The notes under the pieces: generated by a model
The model's database searches: none
What the model saw: only the letters and a program-made list of their open reading frames with translations
Told to the model about the DNA's origin: nothing
NCBI GenBank assembly: GCA_021464415.1
Contig: JAKCWG010000744.1
Coordinates: 62,001-126,000, forward strand
Length of the DNA: 64,000 nt
Direction of reading: 5' to 3'
DNA from: Lonicera japonica
Lineage: Eukaryota; Streptophyta; Magnoliopsida; Dipsacales; Caprifoliaceae
Program-made: the position numbers and the translations under genes
Part shown: one piece after another, positions 1-11,227 of the stretch
Layout of the letters: each line of letters begins with the position of its first letter
Numbering within the stretch: the first letter of the stretch is position 1

Positions 1-190
1 AAACCATTTGGAAAAGCCACTAGAGCATCTTTTCCTTTGCAATTAGTACATTCAAACATCTGTGGCCTACTTAATGTGAGGGTAAGGCATGGTGCTAGCT
101 ATTTCATCACAATTATAGATGACTACACACGTTACGGTTTTGTACATTTGATCTCCCATAAGTCTGGAGCCTACAAAGTTTAGTGTAGCA
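1..190 (+). pseudogene. Copia integrase fragment
   Basis: Plus-strand reading gives the start of a Copia integrase core: an HSNICG-like block followed by GASYFITIIDDYTRYG and the LISHKSG block. The same stretch occurs on the minus strand in Copia-1 around 6490-6660, so this is a fragment of the same family in the opposite orientation. Here the reading frame is continuous, whereas Copia-1 has lost one base in the homologous CTGTGGC(C)TAC stretch. Similarity stops near 175-190. The fragment is cut by the window start, so its true left extent is unknown. Confidence 0.8.
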
Positions 191-1739
191 ATATTATATC
201 TCATATAATTCTTTTTTTAAAACAAAATGTTTAGGCGAGGGGAAGCAAATGAAGCAAAAATAAAAAGGTTTAATGTTTGCAAGGCCAAGTTGATCAACTT
301 AGGAAAGATATGGAAATGATGAAGAACCTAACGATGCCAAACTGTTAATGTAAATAACCTATCTTTCTTGGTACCTATGTTGACGGGTTAGTTGGTAGCT
401 TATTTTGATATTGATATATACTCTTATGACATGTTTGGGACTCGTGTTGACGAGCTAATTGGTAGCATATTTTTTGACAATTATATTATCATTGCATATT
501 TGGGACATCTTTAGGATCATAGTTATGTTATTCGAAGTGTAAAAATTGGTAAACCAAGGGTAGAATAAGTCTAAATGAGTCCATCATCTCATCAATCATT
601 AGGAACTATTTTTGGGGTATATATAGTTGCTATTTTCTGCACTTGTACACTGTTTTTGAGTGCACTATATTTGCTGGAATGTGTTCCTTTATTTCTGAGT
701 TTTGGTGCTCAGTTTGGACTGAACTAGGATCAAAATTTCATTACATTTGCTGCTATGTTGGTTGTGTTATTGTTATCAATTAGTGCCCAAATGTTGTCGC
801 TTGCTGAATGTTTTTGCACTATTTTGGAGCTGTTAATTATTGCTCCTTTTTTGGGGTTATTCTTGTTACTTAATGGAATTGTCTCAATGTCAAAACACGT
901 AACTTTTAAATGTTCATTTCCAGAACTGTTGATTAATACATGGAGCTCCTAGAGCAATTAACCAACAATAAGAAAAAGGTTTGCTTTCAAGATTTTCTTC
1001 TAGCATAAACTCCATTTGGTGTTGCTTGCAGCATTTATACATTTGTGTGATTGAAAATTTTGATCATTTCTTGGTTATTTCTTATATCTTAGTTTTGTGT
1101 GAATTTTTCTATTCACTTGTTGAGATTCTTATCTAACTCCCTTTTGGGTGTTTACAAAGAGATTATTTAAGTAAAGTTACTAATGTTATTGTTTGAATAG
1201 CATCTCTCTTACATGTTTATAACTTCACTTCCTCACTTTCTTTTCGAAATATAACTAAGAAGAAGAATAAGTAGCTCCTAATGTTATTGTTTCAAAATTT
1301 TTGTGTTCACTTTCTTTTCTAGTCCAAGTAGTTTAGGGCTGATATTATATTTAATTACTAATTAGTGGTTTCAAATGCAGGTTTGGACTTGGAATTAAAG
1401 ACGAAGCATAGCAAGAAAAAAATAGTTGAAGATTTCATTGTTGGTTTTTTGTTAGCTATTATGTAAACATTAATGGATATATCAGCTCGTTTTCTCGGTT
1501 TTTTTAATGATCCATTAGTTTTTTTTGCTAGTTGTTACATTATATTGTATTTTATTTTTGATTTGTTACTTTGATGGATTGGTATTGAAACTTTTCTTGC
1601 TAAACTATGAATTGTTACTAGGTTCTTATTATGGAATGCTAATTGAATATTTTTGTAATTGATTCTTTTGTGAATTGCTAGGAGAGTATTAAATAGATTA
1701 AACTCTTGGAACAAATTTCTTATTACAAATTATCCACTA
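191..1739. other. AT-rich non-coding stretch, nothing recognised
   Basis: No open frame here has recognisable protein features, and short frames in all phases look random. A TATATATAG stretch near 620 and several T-rich tracts are present but have no gene next to them. Two diverged copies of a motif containing 'TTGACGRGYTARTTGGTAGC' occur near 381-400 and 447-466, hinting at an old tandem duplication. Confidence 0.5.
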
Positions 1740-2131
1740 AAGATAATAATTTGTGGGGATTTTATTGTTTTGCCACAAAAAAGTTTCATTGTTGTTGAAA
1801 TCTTTTATGGCAATTTTCATATATTATTTTCCCCACAAAAAATTCTGGTTGCAGCAATCAATGATCGTCAGTGGGAGAACAATTTCCCGGCAAAGAAGAT
1901 TATTTTGTGGCGATTTAAATTGTTTTCCCACAAAAACTTTATAGCTGTGACGATCAAATATATTATTAGTAGGGAAACAATTCAACAATTCACCGGCAAA
2001 TGTACCTCTTTAAGGTGATTTATTATTTCCCACAAAATTATTTTTTTTTGTTGTGGCAATCAATTTTATGATCGGTGGGAAAATAAAAGTGGGTATTTTG
2101 GTCCGTGCCCATAAAAATTGCTCTCGCAGTG
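1740..2131 (+). mobile_element. CACTA-like transposon end (subterminal repeats)
   Basis: Many short copies of TTTGTGG(C/G)GAT and of its complement-type CCCCACAAAA or CCACAAAA are scattered in both orientations across 1750-2090. This is the pattern of transposase-binding subterminal repeats in plant CACTA (En/Spm) elements. The stretch ends at 2121-2131 with CTCTCGCAGTG, which on the other strand reads CACTGCGAGAG, close to a CACTA-type terminus. No opposite end with the matching CACT(A/G)C start was found within the window, so it is probably a truncated end. The call rests on pattern only. Confidence 0.4.
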
Positions 2132-2417
2132 AAGTGGTGCTCTGGCAAGAGCTGCCCTATTAATAAAACACACGTATAATTTTTTTGGGTTCCTTGTTTT
2201 ATAATAAATTATTATTATTATAGTTTATTTCACATTAGTTTAGATTTACTTGAGTGACACATAAAAATATTTTTGTTAAAAAATATATATATATACACAT
2301 CATACAAAATAAATTTATAATAAATTATTTGGATAGTAAAGTTAAGTATGCACAAAACATAGTTTTGGTCAAATTCCTCGTCTTAAAACGCAATATTTCA
2401 GACAAAACATTAAAAAC

Positions 2418-2496
2418 AATTCCTTATTTAAAAAAAGTATTATTTTCTAAATTTTTTACGAAAAATATTGTCCCAAGACCTTTTGCCTAATTTTCA
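2418..2496. repeat. Orphan terminus resembling the MULE inverted ends
   Basis: Ungapped comparison by eye with the right end of the large MULE (45389-45471) gives about 70 percent identity over 78 bases. Shared blocks include AAAAAA-TATTATT, the ATTTTT block, CAAGACCTT and CCTAATTT. It is therefore probably the end of another, mostly lost, Mutator-like element or a MULE-derived MITE. No partner end was found nearby. Confidence 0.45.
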
Positions 2497-2609
2497 GTAC
2501 TAGAGACAAAACACACACACTGATAAATCTATAATATAATTAAAAAAAAATAAACAAAAAGGGAAGTATCTTAATAGTTAAGATTATCTTATATAACCAA
2601 GAAGTAGCT

Positions 2610-2729
2610 ATGGATCTCATACACCTGTGTGATATCGACAATCATCCGGAGAAACTGCTAATTCAGGATTGCCGTAATCTGATGGATGAGATGGAAGCCA
2701 TAGTAATTTACTATATTAACACAATTTGA
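2610..2729 (+). other. Small open frame of 39 residues, unknown
   Basis: ATG at 2610 opens a 39-codon frame beginning MDLIHLCDIDNHPEK and containing a C-R-N-L-M-D-E-M-E-A stretch before drifting into AT-rich sequence. Base composition over 2605-2710 is clearly less AT-rich than its surroundings, as an exon remnant would be. I do not recognise the protein. It could be a captured exon or chance. Confidence 0.2.
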
Positions 2730-3088
2730 ATAAAATAGTTTACTTTTTCTTATGTCGTTTTGACCTTGTCATTGATGTCCAAATTTGAAATATAAGTATT
2801 AAGTTATACTTCTCTTTATAATTTGACTATGTACTAATTAGAACAACCCAAGTGAAATATTAGAATTGTAGTATTTTAGAATCGGGACCAACGAATAATA
2901 TATGAATATATGCACAAAATATCTAAAGTTGACCGACTCATTCAAGTCTTTTTGGCAAATATATATAATTAAAAAATTATATTCAAACTTAATTTATTAT
3001 TTTAACAAATGACTCGCAATCTTATTTCACTTGTTATGAAACAAGCTAGGTGTGCTTAGTTATTTTGAGGCAAATATAACACACATCT

Positions 3089-3410
3089 TGTTGGAAAAAA
3101 TAATACAAGTATCTCATACCTGTATATGCAGCGAATTGATTTGGATCTTGTGCGATTAGCCTTACGATACTCGCGTTGTGTAGCGTTACACGAACGACCG
3201 CCACTTTGTCCACAACTTTAAGTACTCTCTACAAGGAACCCTAGAATGTGCTTGAGAAGAGATGACGTCCGCCTCTAATTCTGTTGTGTATTGTGTGTTT
3301 TTATTTAGGTCTAAAGACCTAAATATATATCATTAGGCTTAAAGGGATTTGAAACCCTAAGGCCCACTATAGGTGTCCCTGTTGGGCTAAACCAACAGGC
3401 CTAAAAAACA
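3089..3410 (-). repeat. Copia-1 3' LTR
   Basis: 322 bp, TG...CA ends, directly preceded by target copy CATCT. It shares almost the whole sequence with 8928-9250, including the inner palindromic AGGTCTAAAGACCT and the GTTGGGCTAAACCAAC stretch near the end. Confidence 0.93.
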
Positions 3411-3421
3411 CAATCTCCCAC
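3411..3421 (-). other. Copia-1 polypurine tract
   Basis: On the minus strand GTGGGAGATTG sits immediately before the 3' LTR. This matches the usual plus-strand primer of Copia elements. Confidence 0.75.
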
Positions 3422-4570
3422 TCGCACATAGTGGGCGAATAATCGCATTCTCCCTCGCACCATTCTAGATTCCTCGTTCATACTTAGTAAATGAGTTGTG
3501 CGACTGCGAGCCACCTGAAAAGAAAATTTTGGAGTACTATGCCAAATTCCCAAAGAACCAGCATAGAACATACGCATAGCGTCTCGTTCTACCCCTGACC
3601 TATTTAGCCACACTCAGATTAAGCATCTCCAATCCATCGGAGTCACATCTAGGATCAATGCTTAAACCTCTTTCGTTTTATTCTCACAGCTACGTCGCTA
3701 CTCTCAGAAAGCGACATAACTTGGTACCAGTGATTATAAAACTTGAACGTGCTACCAAACAGTCATCCTTTAGCCCTCATATCACTTAATTAGATTATAT
3801 TCAATTGCTTTCCCAACGATGTCCCTTTAGGCCGCATCAGTCTTAGCCATAGGATACACACATCAAAGTAGCATACACTGAACTTCCTCTTCATGATATA
3901 GTCAAAAGTCACATAGGGAAAAAATAGTACAGGATCATACATATTATATCAATCCATAAGGACTCACACAGTTAAGAAGCAGGGATCATTCTTTCACTTC
4001 CTTATATAGGTCGCGAAGCACTTGTAGTATGAATTACATGTTTCGGTGGAGTTCTTTTTTAATAAAGAGCGTATGTCACTACCAAACACCGTACAAATTT
4101 TAGTTCAGTCGCTGTCAAGCGCCTAACCCGAAAAATCTACTTGCTCGCTCGTCTCAGCTCCTAGTTGAAATTTCGCATCTGGCTATTCATAGGTTATATA
4201 TGGATAGTGGGGTATCCACATTCAGTCTTCGAAAGACTCTATCTTGGCCCTTTCCAAGTCGACACTTCAATCAATGTCAGCTCAGCTCGTTATCACAGTG
4301 CCATAAGCTTGACGTGTCTCATCTTTGCTTGCCTTCCAGGCGCCAAAGGCGATCACTCATGTGAGAGAGTCGATCCATACCTATTGACATACTCATATCA
4401 TGATATCCCAACCATGGGTAATGTGTGTGCTAGCAGTTATATTAAGACAATAACATAAGAGCAATAAATTCCAAAAAATTATTAATAATAATATCAACGA
4501 CATCAAATATCCTTTATGGCCAGGAAGCAAACAATCACAACCTACGTAGCCCTAGACTCGTAACATGAGC
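3422..4570 (-). other. Copia-1 3' non-coding region
   Basis: About 1.15 kb between the end of pol and the polypurine tract. No recognisable protein in either strand. Open frames at 3401-3613 (minus) and 4165-4458 (plus) have no family features. A long 3' untranslated segment is unusual for a 6-kb Copia and could include an unrecognised old insertion. Confidence 0.6.
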
Positions 4571-4574
4571 CTAG

Positions 4575-7500
4575 TAAACGTCTCTAACTATAGGCTTAGT
4601 CAAGGGGTCCGCAACCATGCGACTAGTAGAGATATGCTTAAAGACCACCTCCTTTTGCGCAACTATGTCAAGAAGAAAATGGTTGGGTTCCCCTGGAACC
4701 TATTGACAAGACCAACTGCATAACAAATGTCGGGTCGCGTACACATCATTGCGTACATCAGGCTAGCAATAACGTTAGCATACGGAACACGAGCCATCTT
4801 TTCCTTCTCATCAGGAGTCTTAGGACACATATCTAGAATTAAGGTATTACCCTTCTCAACAGGAGTGTCAATGGGTTTACAAGCTTGCATCTGAAAAACG
4901 CTCAAGTACATTGCTTGTATAAGCCTCTTGAGACAAACCAAGAAGTTTCCTTGATCGATCTCTTAGGATCTTAACTCCGAGCACATAACTTGCCTATCTC
5001 ATGTCTTTTATTTCAAAAATTAAAGACAACCACGTTTATGTGGCGACAACTATCTCCTTGTTGTTTCCAGCTAATAATATGTCATCTACATACAAAGAGA
5101 GAATCAAGAAACTATTCCCAGAACGTTTAACATACACACAGTGGTCCTCCTCAATCATCGTAAACCCATTTGAAGAAATGGCTCGATGGAATCTCAAGTA
5201 CCATTGTCTAGATGACTACTTCAACCCATAAATGGATCGTTTGAGCTTACAAACTTTGCGCTCTTTTCGGCTAGCTATAAAACCAACAGGTTGATCCATA
5301 TAGATTTTCTCATCTAGTTCTCCATTGAGAAATGCAGTTTTAACGTCCATCTGAAAAAATTCTAAATTCATATGAGCGACAATAGCTAAAATGAGGCGGA
5401 TTAAGGCAAACCTCACTACCAGTGAGAACGTTTTCTCATAGTCAACGCCTTCCTTTTGGGTGTAACCTTTTGCCACAAGGCGAGCTTTATACCTATCAAT
5501 GGAACCATCTGCCTTGCGTTTGACTTTAGAACCCATTTGTTTTCAATAGTCTTTCGCCTCGACGGAAGATCTACCAAGTCCCAGACATTGTTCTTCCTCA
5601 TAGACTCCATCTCATTAATCATTACAACTTTCCATTCAGCCAAAGAAGGGGATGTGATAGCCTCCTGATAATTTCTAGGCTCATCTACATCTTGTAGAGT
5701 ACACATGAAAGCTGCCCCCTCAATCTCAAAACGACGATGTGAGATACTCTCACGATTGCTCCTTCGTAAGTGTGGACTTTGGGAATCAGTCTCTAATAGA
5801 GGGACACTCCCACTAGGAGGTCGCACACTCCCACTAGGAAACGAGTCGCTCTCAACATCCACATTCGAATTTGAAACGCCTTCATTTGATTCAACCATTT
5901 CAAATAACATAATGTTTTTGTCCACATCCCCTCTCTTGGGGAATTCTTTCTCTAGGAAATCCTATCTCGTGACTCAATCTTAGAAACAGTTCCATCTTCT
6001 TGATCGCCAAGCATCACATATCCTTTAGATTCCTCAGAATATCTAATGAATATGCACTTATGCGCCCCAGGGCCTAGTTTCCCATGCGAATGAGAACTAG
6101 TGTGAACATATCCCACCATACCCCATGGGCGCAAATGGCTTAAGTCAGGCTTTCTGCCCGTCCAAAGCTCATAAGGCGTTGATGAAACAGATTTAGAAAG
6201 CACACGATTGAGGATGTAGGCAGAAGCTAAGATAACATCCCCCCAGAAAGATATTGGGAGGTTAGCTTGCGCCATCATCGATCTAACCATATCCAAAAGG
6301 GTTATATTCCTTCTCTCCGCTACACAATTTTGTTGCGGAGTATATTGAGTAGTTAACTGCCTCTGAATACCTTTTTCATCATAGAGCTGCTTAAATAGCT
6401 CAGATAAATACTCACGTCCACGATCAGTACGAAGAGCCTTAATGGTCCTTCCACTTTGATTCTCAACCAACCTCATAAAACGCTTAAAGCAATCAAATGA
6501 TTCAGACTTGTGGGAGATCAAATATACAAAATCGTAGCGTGTGTAGTCATCTATAAATGTGATAAAATAGCTAGCACCATGCCTTGCCCTCACACTAAGT
6601 AGCCACAGATGTCTGAATGTACTAATTGCAAAGGAAAAGATGCTCTAGTGGCCTTTCCAAACGGTTTTCTAGTTCACTTTCCTACTAAGCAATGCTCACA
6701 ATTGGGCAAACTAACTTTAGCGAGCTGACCTAATAAGCCATCTCTAGCTAATCAATTTATTCTGTCCTGGCCTATATGACCAAGTCTAACATGCCAAATT
6801 GTAGAATTATTAGCAAAAGTCACAAAAGAAATAGAATTATTATTACTAGAATGACAAATATCCAAAACAAATAATCCATCCGAAATAAAACCACTATGAT
6901 AAAAAATTGTTCCATTAAAAATACTAACATTGTTGTTCTTGAAAACTACTCGAAATCCTAGCCTAAGCAAAGCAGAAACTGATAAAAGGTTCTGTCGAAT
7001 ATTAGGAGCAAACAATACATCATGGATCAATAGGTTGCATCCACCGCGCATGCACAGCTTGTAGGTACTAATACCTATAACCTGAACAGCTTATCCATTG
7101 CCCACGTAAAGTACTCTGCTTCCTGGTGGTATTCGGCAGTACTCCACATATCCAACTTTATCCCTCACGACATGTTCGGACGCTCCTGAATCCACAATCC
7201 AATTTTAGGAAGGATGAGCTACCATAGCATGACTTGTTACATAAACAAAAAGAGAATTAGAACTTAAGAGTACCTTCTTCGGCTCAGCGCAGTCACGAGC
7301 GAAGTGACGTTCCTTGCCACAGTTAAAACATAGTTTGTCGGTGTTTCCTTTCTTACCACCACGCTTGCGCTGCATTTAGTAGAGTTTGACTTCTTAGGTG
7401 CAAGTTCATCATCGTTCCTCTTCCCGTTGTTCTGGTTCTTGCGCTTAGACCCAGATGCCTTGCGCGAACCAGAGTGAACCACATAAGAGGAATTATTAGC

Positions 7501-7975
7501 TTTAGCAGCTTCCAAGCGCTCCGCCTCTAACTCCAAATGACACGCAAGATCATCAAAAGTTTTGATGTTTTCATTGTGTGTCATATTGACTCTCATATGT
7601 TCCCACGAATCAGGTAGAGAACGAATCCCAACTTGAACCTACTGCTCATCGCTCATAGTTGACATCAGTCTAAAATACTGTTTCATCGGGGTGTTAGAGC
7701 GCATCTTATATGAGTCAAACTTCAAAGTCAACGCGCGCAACCTAGTAGCTGAAGTGGAACCATACTTAGCTTTTAGGGCATCCCACATTTCTCGAGTAGT
7801 CTTACAGTCCTCGAACGCGCTGATCAAGTCATTATGCATGTTGCTAAGCATAACAAAGCGCGCACAACGATCCTTCTTGACCCACTGAGTGTAGGCCTCT
7901 TGATCTCGCCGATGTTGGGCACCATTGCCATCCTCTAGTGGTGGAGTCAAAGACTGGGTCAAGGTTTTCAAAACC
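4575..7975 (-). pseudogene. Copia-1 gag-pol polyprotein, broken
   Basis: Minus-strand order: gag (7975-7264, UBN2-type gag with the MKQYF block), a frameshifted CCHC knuckle, and protease (VDSGASEHV near 7190). Then integrase (SYFITFIDDYTRY, DRGREYLS, PQQNCVAERRN; 6600-5960) and reverse transcriptase (FFQMDVKTAFLNGEL, 5536-5216). The C-terminal RT/RNase H linker follows (4941-4663, CTRPDICYAVG). The DPLTKP tail is visible near 4590. The RNase H core that should sit between NRFQGNP and the tail is missing, an internal deletion near 4670. Several stops and frame changes, including one after FRLMSTMSDEQ and one in the zinc knuckle, make it non-functional. Confidence 0.9.
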
Positions 7976-8389
7976 TCTTACTCATCAATGAGATATTGGA
8001 TTTTACGATGTCAAATATCATAATTGTCACCATCCAATTTCTCTCCTTTGTTCAAGTCAGCAACAATGCTCTTAGAAGTCAACTAATATGCGCAAAAATA
8101 AGGATATTTAATAAGGATATTATTATCACCACAGCACACATAATATTTTGCAGCACAAATCTTAAATAAAATTTAATAGTTCACACATGACATGAGATCG
8201 AAAGATTGCTACGCTCAAAATCATCTCCCCCATCATGTGATATTATTAAATTAAAATTTAAATTACGCGCAAAATTGTATAGGAGCTTTAAGATACCCCT
8301 ACACTCCCACTATATATAAAATAGGTAAAACATGCAACACAATGATATATATAACAGTAAATAATATCAAAAAAATGCATGTACCGTAG

Positions 8390-8800
8390 CAAAAAAAAAC
8401 ACACCTAAAAAATTGTTTTTCCGAAAAACAGAAAAACAAAACTGTTTTATTTTCTAATAAACAAAAAAGTGTTTTTCAAAAAAACAGAAAAAAAAAATTG
8501 TTTTATTTTCAAATAAACAAAAAAACTGTTTTTCCAAAAAACAAAAAAACAAAACTGTTTTATTTTCTAATAAACAAAAAATTGTTTTTCCAAAAAACAG
8601 AAAAACAAAACTGTTTTATTTTATTTTTTTTTTAAATAAAAAAACTGTTTTTCTTCAAAAAACAGAAACTGTTTTTTTTAAATCAAAAAACTGTTTTTCT
8701 TCAAAAAACAAAAAACTGTTTTTTTTTAAATAAAAAAAAACTGTTTTTCTTCAAAAAGCAGAAAACCTTTTTTTTTAATTAATCAAAAAAAAACTCTCCT
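8390..8800. repeat. A/T-rich tandem hairpin repeats in Copia-1 leader
   Basis: Roughly seven or eight head-to-tail copies of a 40-60-bp unit with CTGTTTTT facing AAAAACAG. The first half has spacers like TTATTTTCTAATAAACAAAA and the second half has CTGTTTTTCTTCAAAAAACAG. Each unit can fold into an A/T hairpin. The array lies between the primer-binding site and gag, that is in the 5' untranslated leader of Copia-1. Confidence 0.8.
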
Positions 8801-8914
8801 AAGAGTATATATATATATGTTAACACAACAGATCATTACCTACGAAAATCATACATACATATATAGAAGATATTGCATATGCGTGATTGTGTATGAAGAC
8901 CAATCCTAAACCTT

Positions 8915-8926
8915 CCTCTGGTACCA
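8915..8926 (-). promoter_or_regulatory. Copia-1 primer-binding site
   Basis: Minus strand TGGTACCAGAGG, one base from the 5' LTR. It is one mismatch from TGGTATCAGAGG, the usual plant initiator-methionine tRNA complement, and the same site is used by Copia-2 and Copia-3. Confidence 0.85.
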
Positions 8927-8927
8927 A

Positions 8928-9250
8928 TGTTGGAAAAATAATACAAGTATCTCATACATGTATACGCAGCGGATTGATTTGAATCTTGTGCGATTGGCCT
9001 GACGATACTCGCATTGTGTAGCGTTACACGAACAACCACCACTGTGCCCACAGCTTTAAGTACTCTTTATAAGGAACCTTAGAATGTGCTTGAGAAGAGA
9101 TGACGGCCGCCTCTAATTCTGTTGTGTATTGTGTGTTTTTATTTAGGTCTAAAGACCTAAATATATATCATTATGCTTAAAGGGCTTTGAAACCCTAAGG
9201 CCCACTATGGTGTCCCTGTTGGGCTAAACCAACAGGCCCAAAAAATAACA
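8928..9250 (-). repeat. Copia-1 5' LTR
   Basis: 323 bp, TG...CA, followed by target copy CATCT (9251-9255). It pairs with 3089-3410. Confidence 0.93.
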
Positions 9251-9430
9251 CATCTACAAATACTCATACAACGGGTGGAATTTACAACTTTCAATGTGAG
9301 AGGTAAATACTAAATAGCTACTGTCACTTGAACTCAAATTTTTTAGCTCGTTAATTAATAATTTCGTGTTTATTTATGCCGAGTCTAAGTTTGCGACTTT
9401 GCAGTATGCAATTTCATGGGCTTAACTTTG
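9251..9430. other. Short spacer left of the MITE
   Basis: Non-coding. It carries the right Copia-1 target copy and, at 9423-9430, the left TAACTTTG target copy of the MITE. Confidence 0.6.
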
Positions 9431-9723
9431 GGCAGCCGCTATTTACACACCAACAAATATTTGGTAACACTCCATTTTTTATTTGTCCGATACCAAGTGA
9501 ATGAGTACATGTTCATCACTCAATGACAAGTGAATAAATGCATCTTACTCGCTTGATGACAAGCGAGTAAAAACTTCAATGCTTTACTCGCTTGTCATTG
9601 AGCGAATAACATACACTTATTCGCTTATCTTTGAGCGAGTAACATACACTTATTCACTTATCATCGAGCGAATGAAACATGGAGTAAAATCAAGTAATTG
9701 TTGGTGTGTAAATAGCGGCTGCC
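9431..9723. mobile_element. MITE with perfect 26-bp inverted ends
   Basis: 9431-9456 starts GGCAGCCGCTATTTAC and its exact reverse complement fills 9698-9723. Weaker similarity extends about 30 bp further inward. An 8-bp direct repeat TAACTTTG flanks the element at 9423-9430 and 9724-9731. Eight-base duplications are typical of hAT elements, but the GGCAGCC terminus is not a classic hAT end. The interior has four or five copies of a CTCGCTTGTCATTGAGCGA-like unit, including a perfect palindrome TTACTCGCTTG-ATGA-CAAGCGAGTAA at 9545-9570. It has no coding capacity and needs a transposase from elsewhere. Confidence 0.88.
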
Positions 9724-9731
9724 TAACTTTG

Positions 9732-10594
9732 TCAAAAAATAAAAGTTTCATGGCCTTGAAGGCCCGGAATGGACTATTACAGGTACGATGCCAAAAGCTA
9801 GGATGATTGGGCGTGTTTTAATATAGGAAAAGCCAAGTCAGCAACTTTCATTCTTTTCTATTTTATTTTTTAGTCGCAGCGATAAATGTACAACATAATT
9901 TTTATTTTATTTTTTATACAATACCATTTTTACTTTTTTATACAAACTATTTTTTTTATCCATAACCATTACAATAAAGATAAACCAATAAGGGGTCGAC
10001 GACCATGTTCATGTAAATTGAACATAAGAGCCTTCTGTTACGAATATAAAATTTATCTCCTAGGGCTGTATGGATTAACTTTTGTGCATTTTGATTAATC
10101 TCCACTTGCGAAGGTCCCAACCTGTGGCCATCAAAAAATAATTGTGTTATAACATATTTACTTATTAGATTGCAATACATTTTATTCCCTTGTGCATGTC
10201 ATTATAAAATTATCTCAGGTTAATTTTGTCTAAGATGAATATATTTGTTCTTTCAAATCACAATTCACGATCTTAATTTCACTTATAATTATTGTCACTT
10301 TTTAAGGTACAGTGCTACATATACACACCTGATACCTCTTTATTTGATTTTATCTTTTGGCGCATATGCAATATGTACATACTCGCCAAATATGTCCCGA
10401 ATAAGTATAAGGTACCAAAAATAAATATACTCACCCGAAACATATGTAATAAATACATGTTTATTCATTTGGTGCCCATGTATTGAGGCGATAAAACCAA
10501 ATAAAAAATTGTATATTTAGTAACCGTCCGGAGAAGCCATCTTTTTTCTGAGGTAAAATTAGTGTAATATTTATGAGAGGGATAAAAAAGTTCG
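9732..10594. other. AT-rich spacer between MITE and MULE
   Basis: No recognisable gene or repeat. T-rich and A-rich tracts give short hydrophobic-looking frames without start context or family features. It is probably host intergenic DNA next to the MULE insertion point. Confidence 0.5.
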
Positions 10595-10596
10595 GA

Positions 10597-10681
10597 CAAT
10601 TAAAATATAGGGCTTAATGGAAAAATATTTTCACAATAAAGCCAATGAATAAAACTTTTCTAAATGAAGGGCCTATTTTTC
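10597..10681 (+). repeat. MULE left inverted end
   Basis: Contains ATATAGGGCTTAATGG and AAATGAAGGGCCTATTTT. The latter is the exact complement of AAAATAGGCCCTTCATT at the right end, and the rest matches at about 70 percent. Confidence 0.65.
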
Positions 10682-10779
10682 ATTTTATTAATGAAATGAC
10701 ATGTGTCATTTTTTTTAATTGCAAAATGACCATTCAAACCTTAAAATAAACTAACAGCTACCAATATGCATTAAACACC

Positions 10780-10964
10780 AAAAGACAATATTGCCCCTCT
10801 CATTTTCCCTCTCATTCTGCATTCCTCCATCTTTGAAACCACAGAACACCAACCAACACCAGCGAAGAAGAGAGAACAGAGAAGAGCGAAGAGAATCCTC
10901 GTCGACGTAATTTTCATACCGCTGGCCTCCTTTTAAAGCATCGACGACGATCATACCATACCAG
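10780..10964 (+). other. Likely 5' untranslated exon of the ULP gene
   Basis: A GA-rich, CT-rich stretch unlike its surroundings ends in CCAG followed by GTGAGT, a consensus plant splice donor at 10965. The matching acceptor would be TTTTAG at 12137-12142, just before the first coding ATG at 12171. This makes the satellite array at 11228-12092 intronic. It is inferred from splice signals only. Confidence 0.5.
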
Positions 10965-11227
10965 GTGAGTTTTACGTTTCTCCCTATCGCTCTTCCTCAT
11001 TTTTATGGTTTATAATTTGCGTGTTTATGTGCTTTTGATGAGAATTAGGCTTTCTAGTAACCGATTCCACAATATTTACATATTTTTCGACTATTTATGA
11101 GAGCTGGGGTTTCTAGTCAACAATTGAAAAACTCATTTCGTAATTGTGCAAAGTTCACATTGCACCTTGTATCGTTCTATATGTTTCAGGATGTATCAAT
11201 GATTTTCATTGATTTCTCAGATGTTTT

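Larger units (their letters stand above)
2132..3088. other. AT-rich intergenic stretch
   Basis: Mostly AT-rich sequence without a recognisable gene. It holds the orphan MULE-like terminus at 2418-2496 and a small GC-richer open frame at 2610-2729, both listed separately. It ends with the CATCT target-site copy (3084-3088) of Copia-1. Confidence 0.5.
3089..9250 (-). mobile_element. Copia-1, complete LTR retrotransposon, decayed
   Basis: A 6162-bp element in minus orientation. Two ~322-bp LTRs begin TGTTGG and end CA on the plus strand, and flanking CATCT copies at 3084-3088 and 9251-9255 form a 5-bp target duplication. A primer-binding site lies next to the right (5') LTR and a polypurine tract next to the left (3') LTR. 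The order gag-protease-integrase-RT-RNase H on the minus strand is that of Ty1/copia. By eye the LTRs differ at about 20 sites plus three indels (~6 percent), so the insertion is the oldest LTR element here by that measure. Gag-pol is full of stops and frameshifts. Confidence 0.93.
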
